From contig NC_133167.1 of assembly GCF_040802235.1 (NCBI RefSeq), forward strand, positions 2,309,001 through 2,373,000: DNA of 64,000 nucleotides, read 5' to 3'. The notes under the pieces were generated by a model. That model did no database searches, was not told where the DNA came from, and worked only from the letters and a program-made list of their open reading frames with translations. A program made the translations under genes and the position numbers. Within the stretch, counting starts at the first letter, position 1, and every line of letters starts with the position of its first letter. This stretch comes from Manis javanica (lineage: Eukaryota > Chordata > Mammalia > Pholidota > Manidae). This document shows, piece by piece, positions 48,714 to 61,290 of the stretch.

Positions 48714-51700
48714 CTAGAATGCCATGGGAAGACAGGGAGAGACAGAGGGGGGAGGTTAATTCCTCTCCAAAGACCTCCAAGCCCAAAGGCTGGCTGTGAC
48801 CCAACAGAGCCGACTCCCACATTTTAGAGAGGAGAGCAGGCCCCGGTGAGGACGGTCTTGTCACCTGCCCTTCTGAGGAAGGAGTAAAACCATCCTTATG
48901 ACCTGGGGCATCTGCTCTCTGGAACAGCTTCACCTGGACTCCGTGCAATTCTCTGGACCGAGAAAGAAGAGCTGACTGCTGAAGGCCTCAGCAGGTGTGA
49001 ACACCAGGCCTTCACCACCTTCAGCTTCTATTCCTGGTCAATCCCAGAACCTCCAAAGGGACTGGCAGGACACAGGCCGAGCAGTACAGAAGAAGGACAG
49101 GTGACAGCTTCACTCCAGTCCAAACAGCCTGGTGCCCATCCTGCCTCAGGAGACAGGCACAAACACAGGCGGCTCTGCTCGGTCAGTACAGCTCCGACTG
49201 TCTTGCGCCTTCTGGGAAAGGCTCAACAGGAGCCCATTTTAACAAGGGGTTTCGGAAAATCCACCAACAAAGACACAGTAAGCTGAAGTTCTGGGAGAGG
49301 TAAGGGTCAGGGAAAAGGTTGTCAACTCAGATGCCCTCGAGAGCTGGTGGGAATAGGGCTGGGTCTGGGCAGGTCACACAGGACGCACAGCAGCCTGCAG
49401 AGGACACGAAGCCCATTTCAGAGTCCCAGAGACAGCCTCTAACACCACCAGGCATCGAATGCAAACTCTCTGGCTGTCAGCTTATTAATTCACTTAAAAA
49501 ATTCTTTCTTCATAAATAAGCAGATTGTGGCTCTATTGTAACAAAAATGACAGGTAATCATGCAATCCAAATCAACGGTATTTGAAAGGAACCAAAGAAA
49601 GCCAAGTGAGGGTCCCCACAGAAGGAAGGGCTTGCAATTTGTTGTAAGGCCAACATTGAAAACCATGGGTAGGTGGAAGAATTTGGGGTCACAAAGCAGA
49701 GCAAAGGGGGGAAAATATAATTCCAGGAATTGAGAACATGTACTTTAATAGAATTCTTGGTATCAACTCTTGGTGTCTAGGAAATCAAAAGACCAATCTT
49801 GACAACTACTCTGAAAAACTCCTAGTCCTAAATGAAGATTCTGACTGTTTAGTTGAAGGTTTTGTTTTTCTAATCGCTCTAACTTGGCTCATTCGGTTGA
49901 CACAGACTGCAAGTTGGAGCTACTCAGGGTGCTTACTTCTGGCTTCTCGGAAGACCTGCAGTGCCTCGGGGTCCACCTTCCTTCTGCCTCTCGACTCCGG
50001 ACCCAAGGATTCCCACTTCACCAGGCTCAGGTTGGCTCCAAACTCTACGAGCAGGCTCACAAAGGCCACCTCGCAGCCGTGACGCAGGACAGCATCCATG
50101 ACACAGCCAGGGGAGCCCCTGTAGAAGCCCTGCGTGTTGACAGGACCGTTGCAGTTGAAGTCGGGGTTCGCCCCAGCCTGGAGGAGCAGCTTGAAGCACT
50201 GGAGGTTGTGGTAGGCCGCGCTGATGTACAAGGGGCAGACCACCAAGGAGGTGAGGCGCCGGGAGAAAGGGGGCCGGATGTCGGGAGTCAAGTGGTGGTT
50301 GACATCGACGTCAGCCCCGTACCTACAGGGGAGACACAGGGACAATCAGACCTTGCAGCAGACTAACCACCGAAGCCCGCAGCTTCCAGAGGAAGCCCAA
50401 AGCGTCCAGGGGAGACGGGCCTGGGCTCTGTGAGCACCGGGGAGCCTCGCGACTCCTCAGATCACAGCGGTCCCGTTACTCCCAGCAAGGTAAGACAGTA
50501 GCCAAGAACTGGAAATCCACTCACACAAAAACATTCCTAAGGGTTCTTTCAAACCTTAACTATCCAACAATCCCACAGCTATTTAAGCTATTTTGAACCA
50601 AAGAAAACAGAGGAAAACTTCCAAACTCATCTTGGGAAACCAGCAAACCGCCACCCACAACCTGACCGCAGCCGCGCTTAAGGGCCGACCCAGCCCGGTG
50701 GGACGGCAGTGAAGGGGGCCCAGAGGTGCGTTAGGAGAGCAACACAACTTCACGGGGCTTTTCCCAGACAGCAAGGGAAGTTCCAGTACCAGAAATTCTA
50801 TTAACATAACCCATCATATTCACAGAACTAAGGAGAAAATCCTGATTATCTCTACAGAGGCAAAGAGGCGTATTATACAATTCAACACTTATGCATGTTA
50901 ACAAATACTCAAAAACGAGGACGTGACAGATATTTCCTTAACATGATAAAGAATATTTCTTCAACCCAGAAGACAGCATCTATCTAACAAGGACCACTAG
51001 GAGCTTTCATGCTGAAGCAGGAGCAAGACACACACACACGGCCATTTCCTGGCCCGCTATTTTTAGAGGCATTTTAAATAAAGGTATTAGTCAGTGCAAT
51101 TAAACAAAAGTAAGTAACTGGCTTATTAAGACTGGAAAGGAAGAGGTAAAGTTTTCCCTATTCTCAGAGAATAAAAACACAAGCAATGAGAGAACTTATT
51201 AAAGTGGCAAGTTATAAAACCAGCAGCCTTCATTTTTACAAACAAAAAAGTTCAAAGATAAAATGGGAAAGACCTTATTTAAGGTAGCAAAACAAACTTT
51301 AAAGTAAGATATCTAAGCATAAACTTAACATTAAATGTCCAAAAGTGCACAAGGAAAATTACAAAATACTACTGCAAGTCACAAAAGTCGACCTTAGGAA
51401 ATAGACATACCAGTCTTGGACAGGAAGGCTCAAGATCATTAAGATGTCGATCTTCCCTGAATTCATTACATAAATGAAAATACCATTCCTAGAGCTAAAT
51501 AAGTTGATTATAAATAAATAAAAGTAACATACCTGGAGCTACATAAGTTGATTACAGTTAATTTGGAAGAGCAAGCAAGAAAAGATTCAAAAGCAAAGCT
51601 TTTTAACATGAAAATTAAACATAGAATAATTTTGACATGGCAGAGAAAACAGCAAAAGCCAAGTAAAATAGTTAAGGGGCAGACTGGGGGAAGGATACAA

Positions 51701-54700
51701 AGGGTGAATATCCTTAATATGTAAAGAGCTTCTAAAAGGAAAAGATCACATCGCATAGAAAAATTAGCTTGAGATGCTGGAAATGCCTCTTAGCCATCAG
51801 CCTCTCTCAAAACAAATGCAAATTAAAACTACCCTGAGATACCACTTCCCACCTACCATTGGAAAAAATCTAAAAGTTTCCTGGCCAGGTTTTAAAGAAA
51901 CAGGAGATCTTATTCATTTCTGGGGGCAACTCAAAAGGGAGCAATCCCTCTTGAGGGAAATTTGGCAATAGCTGGCAAAATTACATCTACATTCACCCTT
52001 TCATCTATCAATCACACTTCTTAGAATCCATTCCCATGATGTATTTGCAAAACTCTGCGAAGACATATGCACAAGGCAGTTCATCACAACATTCCCCCTA
52101 ACAGCTGAAGGAAGGAAACTACCCATCACGAGGGGTCCATCAAGAGGGGACTGGCTGGATGGCCCCTGGTCCGCCCCACATGGAGGGCCGAACCGCTATG
52201 AGAGGGAAGGAGGGGCACCACTGAACACTGCTCAGGAGGGACTGCGGGGCGCACCAGGGAGTGAGAAGGCTGGCCAGGGGGATGGCAGGGTGGAAGGCTG
52301 CAATGCATTAGGTGTATGACACACACCCAGGCACATACACATGTCTGAGCATTTTTTAACAGTGGAAGGAGAAACCACAGAACTTTTTAAAGTTCTCTAG
52401 GGGAAGGGATGAAGGACACAAAGATAAAAGCTATTGAGTTTATAGATTTAACTTCAGAACCATGTAAATATGCACTGTAAACTAAATGAAAAGCAACCTC
52501 TAAAAGTTGAAAGCAAGAAGAAATACTTTAACCCACTGTGTTCCCACTTGGCGCCATCAAGTCCTGCTGCCGGGTGGCTTTTTCAGGTGCCCTGACCATG
52601 CAGGCTAGCCAGACCACTGCCCACATCACACGCACCTGGAAGGAGCCAGGACAGGAAGCACAGCCCGGCAGCAGGGCAGCTTCACGCCACGCCCCCAGCG
52701 TGGGCACACCCACGGCACTCGCTGCTCCCTGGGGCTGTGCGGGAGCCCTCCTCCTCCGAGGCCCTGGGACAGCCCCGGTGTGAGGAGCCGAATCCCACAC
52801 GGGCGCACAGGGATTAGAGGTCATCAGGGTGATCTCTCAACTGCCAACGTGTGCAGATACAGAAACAAGATAGAAATGTGCACACGTAACCTCGCTGTGC
52901 CCAGCAGGAGGACCTGAGAACAGCACCCGCAGGCACTGAGCACTCCTAGTGTCCAGACCCTGGTTTTAAAGCACCCTTCTCCACCAAAAGAAACCAGGAC
53001 TCCTTGGAGAAAGACTAATTAAAGCACCCAAGGCAAAGTACAATATGATCCCAGAATAGCTTTTCATATCAGCGAGTAAGGATCAGCTCAAAGAACGACG
53101 GGGAGATGTCACAAGGAACAAGCACAGAGCTGGCCTGCTGGCGCTCCCCACAGCCAGACCTGAAACAACTTGACGATCAAAATGTGACAAAATAATGGAT
53201 TATAATTTATGGATAATACAGCAAACTCTGAGTCTGCACAAATAATTGAGTAGATTAAAAATATGGTGAGAAATGGGGTCATACATGATTGCAAAGGGAG
53301 AAAAGCACAGCCCCGTGTCGGTGGACTCCGGCCCGAAGCCCCCACCTGACTCCAGTGCGAGTTCGCCTCGGCCAGCCAGCACCTGCTTCCTCGTGCGCCC
53401 GCAGCCCCGGCCGTCCTGTGGTCCTCACAACTCCCGCCGACCCGTATTTCATCTGAACTAGGACATGGCAGCACGCCGGAAGTAATGATGACGGCCCAAC
53501 ATGCAGGGCGGGAACCAGCCAGCGGCTGCGGTACCTCTGAGTGTCCCAAGGAACCTGCCTCTGGAACCAATACAGCTGCACTGGGCAGCCCAGGCCTGAG
53601 GACTAGGAAGGCCAAGCGGGCTCCGCGGCAGTCCGCGTCCCCCCACGCCGTCAGCAGGCACCACGAGGCAAGCACCACCCACTCTCCAGGTCTCCTGGGA
53701 GTGAGAGAGGCATTCCGCACAGAGCCACACTGCAGAAACCAGAATGTATTTCACACCCTTAACCAACGGAGAAAAGGAGAACAAGACGTCAGCCGGCGAC
53801 CGCTTCTCCTCCCCACTGCTACAGACACTCTTCCAAATCCTTTGCAATGCTGGGCAGTATGACAACCTGGTGTTAGCTGAGCTAGGGGAAAGACAGCCCT
53901 TCACCCACTCATAAAAACACACTGGATGGAATCCAGTTAATTTTAATCCTGAATATTTTCCAAAATCCCCCTACTGCTTTTAATGTCACCAGCAAGGAAC
54001 CACTGGGATAACTCAATGAATCAATACAACTTTTGCACATATAAAAATACCACTTGTTACATTTTTTTAGAAAACAACAGCAATATATGTCAGTGGAATT
54101 TACAAGTAACAAAACGGAGGTTACTTGCAGAGGAAGAGCAAATTACAGCAGCCTGGCCTAGGAGGGACAGTGACATAGGAAAGGCAGGAGTTGAGTTTAG
54201 ACTGTATTTAGACTATTATCTGTCCAATAACTTAACCCATCACTGCCATTTTCCAAAAGGCAATTACCTGGTAATTTAGAATACAGAAAGCTTCTCAGCA
54301 GACCAGATGTGTTCTCAGTGCCTCACTGTAAAAGTAATGTCCTATGCTCCAGTAAGGGAACAAGGCGTCTTAATAACATTCTCTCACGAAGGGCATCTGT
54401 GCATGTACTTCTGAACATCAAGCCTGCACTGAATTCAAAGCAGGTGTGCATCGTGAACTGACTGAAATGCCCAAAGGGATTTCTGGAACCCAGATGAAAT
54501 TTCACTATTGATCCTACTCACAAACATCTCCAGATTCATGACTTAACATTCTCTGAGATGCAAAGAGATGGGACTGAGGTAGCTTAGATTATCAGGCTAG
54601 AAATACTTCAAAAGAAGGGGCAAAGCATCACAGCTTTACCACTGTCTTTTAAAACAACCATATCACTCTCATTTAGCTTTCCAAAAGTCAACTCCACAGC

Positions 54701-57700
54701 ATTTAATATATAAAACCTTTGAAGGAATAAACATATTCTCAGAACGTCATTTAAAAACTATGTTCTGCACTGGGTGTGGAGAATGCCAATTTCCTGTTCC
54801 TCAGAACCACCCCAAACCCTTACCTAACCCTTTCAACGGAGAACCAGCTCCCCGAGCGGCACTCTGTCCAACAGCAGAACTAACTGCCTCCAGAGAAAGC
54901 AGGGAAAACAGCATCTTTGGTAGAAAGAAGTCATTGGAGACATGGAAAATGAAAATGCAATCTGGTTCAAATTTTACAAATGTAACCAGTGGTAAAATTA
55001 AAATAAAACCATAAACATAAACCACCTAAAATAATATAAAGGGAAGCAAAGAAAATGTACATTATGCAATAAAGATACAAAATAAAGGAATAGTTAAGAA
55101 ACAGGAAGATAACAGAAATACACCTAACATCATGGTAATGCTGACTGTATTTTTAAAAAAAACAAAGAATCCCAGACAGTCAAATAATAAAGGTGAGTCC
55201 CCAAAAAACTAATTAAACCCACTAAGATTAAAACTAAATAGAACAGAATGCTGTGTAAACAAGCCTTCAAGGAAACCCACAGTTCCCTTCTGTTTTGATA
55301 ATGAGTACAACCCATAAGCCAAGAACTTTTATGAATTCAATTAGCATCAAAACACAGGAAGCCAAAACTTTGAGAAATACAGGGGAAACTGATAAATCAC
55401 AACAGTGACAGAGACTGACTGACATCTCTAATTTGGGGCAGACCCAAAGGTTAAAAATGAAAAAAAAGACAGAGCAACCTTGACCACATAGCTGAGGCTA
55501 CCCTGTTGTACTATGCAAACAAAACATCACGGTCATGTACTTTGTTGAGGTCCATAACAACGCAGTTTGACATTTAAAAAATAATGTTAAACATCAGAGA
55601 ATCCCCAAAATGGAAATTATATGGTTTACATCATCTGAGCACAATGTAGTAAAATCATAAGTTCATAAAAATTTGTATTAAAACTTTCCCTCCAAACCAA
55701 CTTCAATTAGACCTATTTTTAAAATGAGATAAAAGCTTAGAAGATACGGCCAAAGCTACAGGCAAACACAAATGAATAACCTCTAAAGTTTACATTACTC
55801 ATCAAGAAAAAAATGAATAAGCACTCGGCTCAAAAATTTAGAGAACAAAACAAAGTAAAATTAAGGAAAATGGGAAAAAAAGATAAAAATAGAAACTAAT
55901 CAGTAAGAGCAGAAAAATAATTGAACTGATAAAGCTAGGTAACTCCTTAAAAAGACGAACAGAGTAGACAAACCCTCTTAACACGTCTAACCTGAGAGAG
56001 AGAAAAAAGCAAATACACACAACAGAGCGCGAGCGCGAGGCTGCAGAAGCCAGCAGCAGTGTGCCGCGCTCTCTGGGGGCCCATGGGGGGCACTGGCGGC
56101 CGGGCCTTGGCAGCACTGACCTGATGAGGGCCTTCAGGATGTCGGCCCTGCCCACCCGAGAGGCGTGGTACACGGGCGTGCTGCGATGGTGCCGGCTTCC
56201 GTTGGGGTCGGCGCCAGCCTCCAGCAGGATCTGGGCACTCTCCAGGTGTCCATTCACCACGGCCACGTACAGGGCGGTCTGCCCCTTCACATCCACCAGG
56301 TCCACCTCCGCCCCCTTCCGGATAAGGAAGTCCACACAGTTCCCGTGGCCCGCAGTGGCCGCGATCCGCAGGGGTGTGCAGGGCAGCCAGCCACAGCACC
56401 AGACAGACTTCTCGTTGATGCGGCTGAGAAAGAACACAGGGAGCCAGGCTGGGAGGGGTGGCCGGAACCTCCAAGCTGCCTCCTCTCGTGGAAGGCGGCG
56501 TCCTGTGAGACAGAGGGGAAAGGCAACCTCTCCGGTCACCCTGCCCTTTGATGACGCTTCCATCTGTGTTCTTGTCTACGAAGTGCTTTCGTGTATTTAC
56601 CCTGCTGGATTTGTGCGTGTGGCAGGACAGGCATTACAGCTCCAAGGACACATTCCCAAAGAAACACACAGCAACAGAAAATACTACCAAGAAACAAGAC
56701 AGTCACTGAGCCCACACACAAGAAGAAAGAAAAAAAAATGTACTAGGAAAAACAATATGAAAACACTTGGTCTAAGGCTAGCTGAACTCTATTTTATTCT
56801 ACTGTTTTTACCCTACTATTACAAATTTAAGGTTTTCTTTGGGTTCCAGTCATTCATATTAAATATTCATTCATAATCCATGTGATGCCATTATAACAAT
56901 CCCTTCTAGATATTTAGAGTTTTTAAAAAAATAATGATACCTGTTCTAATAAAATAATGCTAAGACATCAGAAGGAAAAGAAGAAAGAAACCTATTCCTA
57001 CACTGTTGGAAATCCTTCCCTTGGGACCTACACACAAAAACAGTTAATAGCCTCAGTATGGACACATAGGCATCTCTTCTTCCAACTCACTGCCCGCCTA
57101 GCCCTAACGGGGAAACAAACGCAAAAAAAGCACAGCAAGTTTCTGGTTGCAGGTAAGACCAAAATATAGTTGGGACACACAAAACAATCACAGAACACCC
57201 CAGAGAGAGGGAAGACCGTGCTCTCCCTGGTGTCCCGAGTGGGGGGAAGTTAATATCAAGACTCCTCAGCTATAAGGGCAGCGTGCTTGGAGAAAGTGGT
57301 GGGATTTGGCAGGGCACCGGCAGCAAGAGGGCAAGCACACAGCACATCTCTGGGTGAGAAGACAGCTGCCCAAGATGGGCCCCAGGCCCTGCAGGCAGAG
57401 GGCTGAGGGCCAGCGCGGCCAGAGAGACAGGCACAACAGGAGCGATGCACATGTGGGCACGGCAGGGAGTCTGGACCCAAGGGGGATAACCAGATGAAAA
57501 TAATTACGGGGAGTGAATTTACACATACAGCTTAGAATAAAGAGCCCCAAGAGACCTGCATGGGAGCAGGGCCATCAGGGAACAGAGTGGCGGAGCCCTT
57601 GTCAGGAGGAGCACCAAGGAAGCTGACCCCCAGTGGTGGCCAGAAGTTGCCAGAAAATATAAGGTCAACGACAGAGTTGGACTTGACCTCGGGTCTCCCT

Positions 57701-60700
57701 ACCTCCCGCAGATGTGACCGAGCTTTCTCAGTCTCCTTTTCTCCCCATCCTCTAGAACTGGAAAGCATGAGGGTCTTCAGCTGCAAACCAGACACAGTCG
57801 TGCACCCCTCAGGACATGGGCCTCAGTTTGGTACAGCCCAGGAGGCCTGAGTTCTGAGCCAGGCCCAGCAGGGAGGGATGCTCACCTCCGGTAGCTCTCC
57901 TCCTGCAACAGGCTCCTGAGGGTCTGCAGGTCCCCCACGTAGGCTGCGTCATGGAGCCGCGTGTCCTCACAGTGCTCCAGGGGATGGTCACAGAACTGCT
58001 CCCTCAGCCACTCCTTCAGATTAGGACCTGCACTGAAGAGAGGGGCTCCGGTCAGCTCATGGCGACCTTGCTGATCCCACCACGAGGGGGCGCCACCTGC
58101 AGCAAGCCCGCCCCTCCTGGAGACTGGGCCCTCTCGAGCTCTCAAGAACAAATCATTCCCATGTCCAGAAACTTCCAGTGCACAGAAAAAGTTTCCCTTA
58201 ATGAAACTAGCACATTCCTGACACAAAACCTGACAATGATAATTTTTAAAAACACAATGCAGCAGAAGATAATGAGCTAAACTTACCTAATATACAAGAT
58301 CCTATACTCTTAAAATACAGATTTGCTACTAAAATACTACCAAAGTGAAATTTTAAATATGTATCAAGAACCTACCATAGAATTACTCTAATTCATTCCA
58401 AAAATGTAGCAATGTCTTAATATTGGGGGAAAAAGAAACATATCACCTCCTGTATTACAAGACACTTGAATTTGGCAAAATTCAACAGCCAGACAAATGA
58501 GGCTGCTTGTGACATGGACAACTCCACCTACCATGCCAGTGTGGGGAACGGCCACAGGGCAGTCCACGTGGGTAACCAGCGTGGTGCACGGAACCGAACC
58601 CAAGTCACACCTCAGGAACAGATGCACATACACAGAAAGCCAGCCCTATATGATAAGACTATAAAACTGACACGCTCCACAGGGGGGACTACAGTAATTA
58701 AGCAGTGAGAACTATAGCAAGTACTTGGGTGAGACGACACAATGCTAGGACAATTTTAAATGATACCAAATAAATTTAGAGGTTAAGAAATCTCTTTGGG
58801 GTTTTTATAGGAGATGTGACGAAATATTCTTAAAGTTTATTGGTAATATAAATGACAATCACTTTTTTTTTTCAGTACATACGAGAAGAGATCTACCCTA
58901 CCAGATAACACAACTCATTATATCCCATCAGAAAAGGATAAACAAATCAAACAGAATCATATGCCCAAAAAAGACCTCAGCATAAAAAACTTAATATGTG
59001 ATAAATGGGCATCTAAATCAGTGAAGAATGGAAAGAGTAGCTGCTACCTACTGAAGGTTTGTGTCCCCCCAAAATATATGTTGGAATCCTAACCCCCAAG
59101 GTGGTGAGGTCATGCAAGCTGGTGACCCCCATAAAAGGGATCCGTGGCCTTAATATGAGATTCCCAGAGAGCTTCAGGCCCCTTCCACCACGTGAGGGCA
59201 CAGCAGGAAGACACAGCCCCTCATGAAGCAGGGAGGAGGCCCCCGTCCACACCATCTGCTGGTTCCGTGGTCTCAGGCACCAGAACTATGAAAAATAAAT
59301 TTCTGTTCTTTATAAACGACCCAGTCTGTGGAACTGTTACAGCAACAAGCTGTCAACAAATTCGTGCAATTAAATACCTCCCTGCAAACAACTGTTCTTC
59401 ACCTCACCCTAGAGCCCAAAATATTCTCCAGATACTTAGGAGTTTTGTAAACATAACTAATTACACAGACAGGAGCACAAGAAAAGAGCAGGAAGTCGTA
59501 TTACAGCATTCAAGCCTCTGTCTGGCCAGCTGTCTAGCCTGTGACCACACACACTTGTCCTGCAGGCCCCTCCACAGGTGGGCTCTTCCCAATGTGGAAG
59601 TTGCTTTTTACATTCAAATCAAATCTCTTCGGAGTACCTACTGTATACAAGGCTTGGCCACAGTACAATGTGGGTGATGAATACGTTTCCCTGTCCCCAG
59701 GATTTGACAGTCCCCTGGAAGAGGTAAGACACAACGGCCACAAGCAGGTGGGAGAGCAGGTTCACAAACACATGGGTCACTCAGCTGCTCCCACAACCAG
59801 ACCTGCAACAGATCTACAGGCAGGCACCGCGGGCCCCCTCGGGACCACCATCCCAATTCAGATGTTTCAGTTACTGCATAGTTTCACCCCAGAAGAGTGA
59901 AAAAGTTCAAAGTAGGAGTGGGTAAGATTCAGCAGGCGTAGGGCAAAGACTGACAGGTGAGTTCGCTAAGTTCTTCCCTGGGCCTCCCTTTGCTGACCTC
60001 TTTTCAACCCACTGCCAGGCCCAGCTCAATACAGCCTCCCCTCTCCCAGCTCCAGACCCAAAAGTAACTTTGAGTTTGTATTTTTCTGATCAGCTTTTCC
60101 AATGACAACACAGTCACCACACAGAGCACTTAAGCTTTAGCTGGACATCTCTGTGGCCTCTCCACTCCAGGCCTGCAACACACTAAGTAACAGCAGCCCC
60201 GTGTGGATATAAAGTCCTTGTACGTGGCCTTCGTTCCAGGGACTCCTCCGCACACTAGCAAGCAGTCGCCCCTCTATCCACCTTAACACCCCTCCTTCCA
60301 TTCCCTCGCTCCTGGGAAATGACGTCCCAGACCCTAAGCTCCTGGCTGCCCTCAGGGTCAGTCCGCACCAGCCAAAGCCCAGGAAGGAGGGGCCTTGTCT
60401 GGCCTGTTCCTACTCACTGGGGTGTCCCCAGTCCCAGCAAGGATTCTGCCAATGTAAGATCTTCAATAAACATTTGTGGAAGGGGTGGATGAAGGGACGG
60501 GAAGAGGAAAAGCCCTACTTGCACCGGACTCGGTCAACACTGTATCTTAAATTACAGCATTTGTAAGAGTTAGAATAATAACAAACTTCTCAGTGGAGTA
60601 CTCAGGACCTCATGACCTCTTAGGAGGGGTATTCTCCAAACACACAGCCCAGCGTGTAAACTCCAAAGCACATAAATGCGTTGGTACCCAGGGCAACAGA

Positions 60701-61203
60701 GAGGGGATCCCCCCACAGGCCAAGGGGGAACCTCTCCTGAACAAATGGGCAGTTGTTTATGCAGGAGCATTTCAAGGCGAAGCCCCAAGCGAGAAGGCTA
60801 TTCGGGGCGGTGGGCGTGGCCTGTCCGGCTGCCTCCTCCGCCGTGGGCCACGGGCCGCACCTGCTGTGTCACCGACAGCCCCGGGGGCGGCCTGTCGCGG
60901 TCCCTGGGCCGCAGCACCCGCGCACGCCGTGGACGCGGGAGGGGAGGGGCACCGGCACCCCCGGGGGCTGCGCCCGGGGGCCTTCCTGACCGGCACGCCC
61001 AGGGCCGGGAGACGGCCCGTGTCCTGCTTCCACACTCGCGGCCCCTCAAATCCAGCGCGGCAATTACGGGGCAAGTCCCCCAGGAGAGGACGCCGGCGCG
61101 AGGCCTGCGCACGCCGCGGCCGGGCCCCCGTCCCCGCGGCCGCGCGCACGTTACCTGCGGGCCCCGGCCCGGCCCGCCCGCCGGGACCGCCGCCCTCCGC
61201 CAT
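48586..61203 (-). CDS. ASB1: ASB1 gene, coding span (five coding exons, 335 aa)
   Basis: Coding exons are 61203-61155, 58027-57886, 56423-56121, 50322-49937 and 48713-48586. Every intron is GT-AG and the phases match (49, 142, 303, 386 and 128 nt; 1008 nt with the stop), giving 335 residues, the length I know for human ASB1. Ankyrin repeats lie at about residues 32-61, 78-107, 111-140, 144-173, 191-220 and 235-265. The SOCS box (about 286-335) has a BC-box around LNLCRVAVR and a Cul5-box element LPLP. In the family, ASB proteins bind Elongin B/C and Cullin-5 and present substrates for ubiquitination; the exact ASB1 substrates cannot be read from sequence. The frame has no stops or frameshifts. 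Introns are about 3.1, 1.5, 5.8 and 1.2 kb. Non-coding 5' exons or alternative transcripts cannot be excluded. Identification rests on recalled near-identity to mammalian ASB1. Confidence 0.97.
48714..49936 (-). other. ASB1: ASB1 intron 4
   Basis: About 1.2 kb of unique sequence. A MIR-like segment near 48,790-48,900 is possible but weak. Nothing else recognised. Confidence 0.8.
49937..50322 (-). CDS. ASB1: ASB1 coding exon 4 (ankyrin repeats 5-6, residues 165-293)
   Basis: Acceptor CCTGTAG lies before 50322 and donor GTAAGC follows 49937. The exon completes the fourth ankyrin unit (YGADVDVNHH) and then encodes repeats 5 (CPLYISAAYHNLQCFKLLL) and 6 (the stretch ending in LVEFGANLSLV). It is followed by the linker to the SOCS box. 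The last base is the first of a Ser codon (A|GT). Few differences from the human protein as I remember it, all conservative-looking, so purifying selection is likely. Confidence 0.97.
50323..56120 (-). other. ASB1: ASB1 intron 3
   Basis: The largest intron at about 5.8 kb. It contains an old L1 in opposite orientation to ASB1 (about 50,790-52,470). From 53.9 to 56.0 kb the sequence is AT-rich with nothing recognisable. No alternative coding exon was supported. Confidence 0.85.
50790..52470 (+). mobile_element. Old L1 ORF2 and 3' end fragment in ASB1 intron 3
   Basis: Several stretches translate, with breaks, to L1 ORF2 late-RT sequence (around 50,830-51,000) and to the ORF2 C-terminal region and 3' UTR typical of L1ME/L1M elements (around 51,770-52,140, with the 'methodical' block of RYHFPP-like residues). 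The copy is antisense to ASB1 and heavily diverged, so it predates the lineage's younger L1s. Confidence 0.7.
56121..56423 (-). CDS. ASB1: ASB1 coding exon 3 (ankyrin repeats 2-4, residues 64-164)
   Basis: Acceptor TTCTCAG is before 56423 and donor GTCAGTG follows 56121. The 303 nt encode three ankyrin repeats, recognisable by TPLRIAATAGHG, TALYVAVVNGHLES and TPVYHASRVGRADIL, each followed by a LL/LI-x-GA-D turn. The exon ends two bases into an Arg codon (AG|G) finished by exon 4. This is the central part of the substrate-binding ankyrin surface. The same strand stays open past both splice sites for some distance, so a naive ORF of 241 codons here is part intron. Confidence 0.97.
56424..57885 (-). 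other. ASB1: ASB1 intron 2
   Basis: About 1.5 kb of mostly AT-rich unique sequence. No recognisable gene, RNA or well-preserved repeat was seen. Confidence 0.8.
57886..58027 (-). CDS. ASB1: ASB1 coding exon 2 (residues 17-63)
   Basis: The acceptor TGCAG precedes 58027 and the donor GTGAGC follows 57886. The exon starts the conserved domain with NLKEWLREQFCDHPLEH and continues into the first ankyrin unit, with the RLHDAAYVGDLQTLRSLL signature of an ankyrin helix-turn-helix. It ends in AG, the first two bases of a Ser codon completed by exon 3. Its 142 nt keep the phases of both neighbours. Nothing is missing compared with the protein I know. Confidence 0.96.
58760..59035 (+). mobile_element. 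Old L1-like fragment in ASB1 intron 1
   Basis: The AT-rich sequence includes KKDLSIKNL- and NLICDKWASKSVKNGK-like frames that resemble the late ORF2 region of old L1 elements. It is short and diverged and ends where a MaLR LTR begins. Confidence 0.4.
59040..59360 (+). repeat. MaLR-type solo LTR (MLT1/MST-like)
   Basis: The order of blocks is typical of MaLR LTRs. There is a 5' part with GTTGGAATCCTAACCCCCAA, then a middle part with the CCACCACGTGAGG block before 'acagcaggaagac'. The 3' part has AATAAATTTCTGTT followed by an 'acccagtctgtgg' stretch. It is inserted in ASB1 intron 1, antisense to the gene. Confidence 0.75.
59615..59800. repeat. L2-like fragment
   Basis: The stretch with 'gtacctactgtatacaaggc' and a later 'gacagtcccctggaagag' resembles the conserved 3' portion of L2 LINEs. 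Short and diverged, so the call is tentative. Confidence 0.4.
61155..61203 (-). CDS. ASB1: ASB1 coding exon 1 (start codon to residue 16 and first base of codon 17)
   Basis: The start codon is the complement of 61201-61203. The exon encodes MAEGGGPGGRAGPGPA plus the first base of a Gly codon and ends at donor GTAACG. The Gly/Pro/Ala-rich leader matches the start of mammalian ASB1 and lies in a CpG island, as expected of a promoter-proximal exon. The reading frame continues open upstream in the GC-rich island, so the start was chosen by similarity to the known N-terminus, not by a stop. The split codon (G|GT) is completed by exon 2, which confirms the donor. Confidence 0.93.
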
Positions 61204-61258
61204 GGGCGCTCCGCCGTCCGCAGCCCGCCAGCCCGCGCACGGCCGAGGGCGCCCGCAC

Positions 61259-61290
61259 ACCGGAAGCAGCGCGGCGGGGCCACTTCCGGC
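61259..61290. promoter_or_regulatory. Pair of inverted ETS-type sites upstream of ASB1
   Basis: ACCGGAAG at 61,259-61,266 and CTTCCGGC at 61,283-61,290 are inverted ETS/GABP core motifs about 24 bases apart, 56-87 bases upstream of the ASB1 start codon. Such pairs are common in CpG-island promoters and often lie at or near the transcription start. Binding is inferred from the motif alone. Confidence 0.55.

Larger units (their letters stand above)
58028..61154 (-). other. ASB1: ASB1 intron 1
   Basis: About 3.1 kb. It contains the 3' half of the CpG island, an MLT1/MST-like MaLR LTR (about 59,040-59,360), an L2-like stretch near 59,620 and L1-like AT-rich sequence before 59,035. No extra coding exon was recognised. 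Confidence 0.85.
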
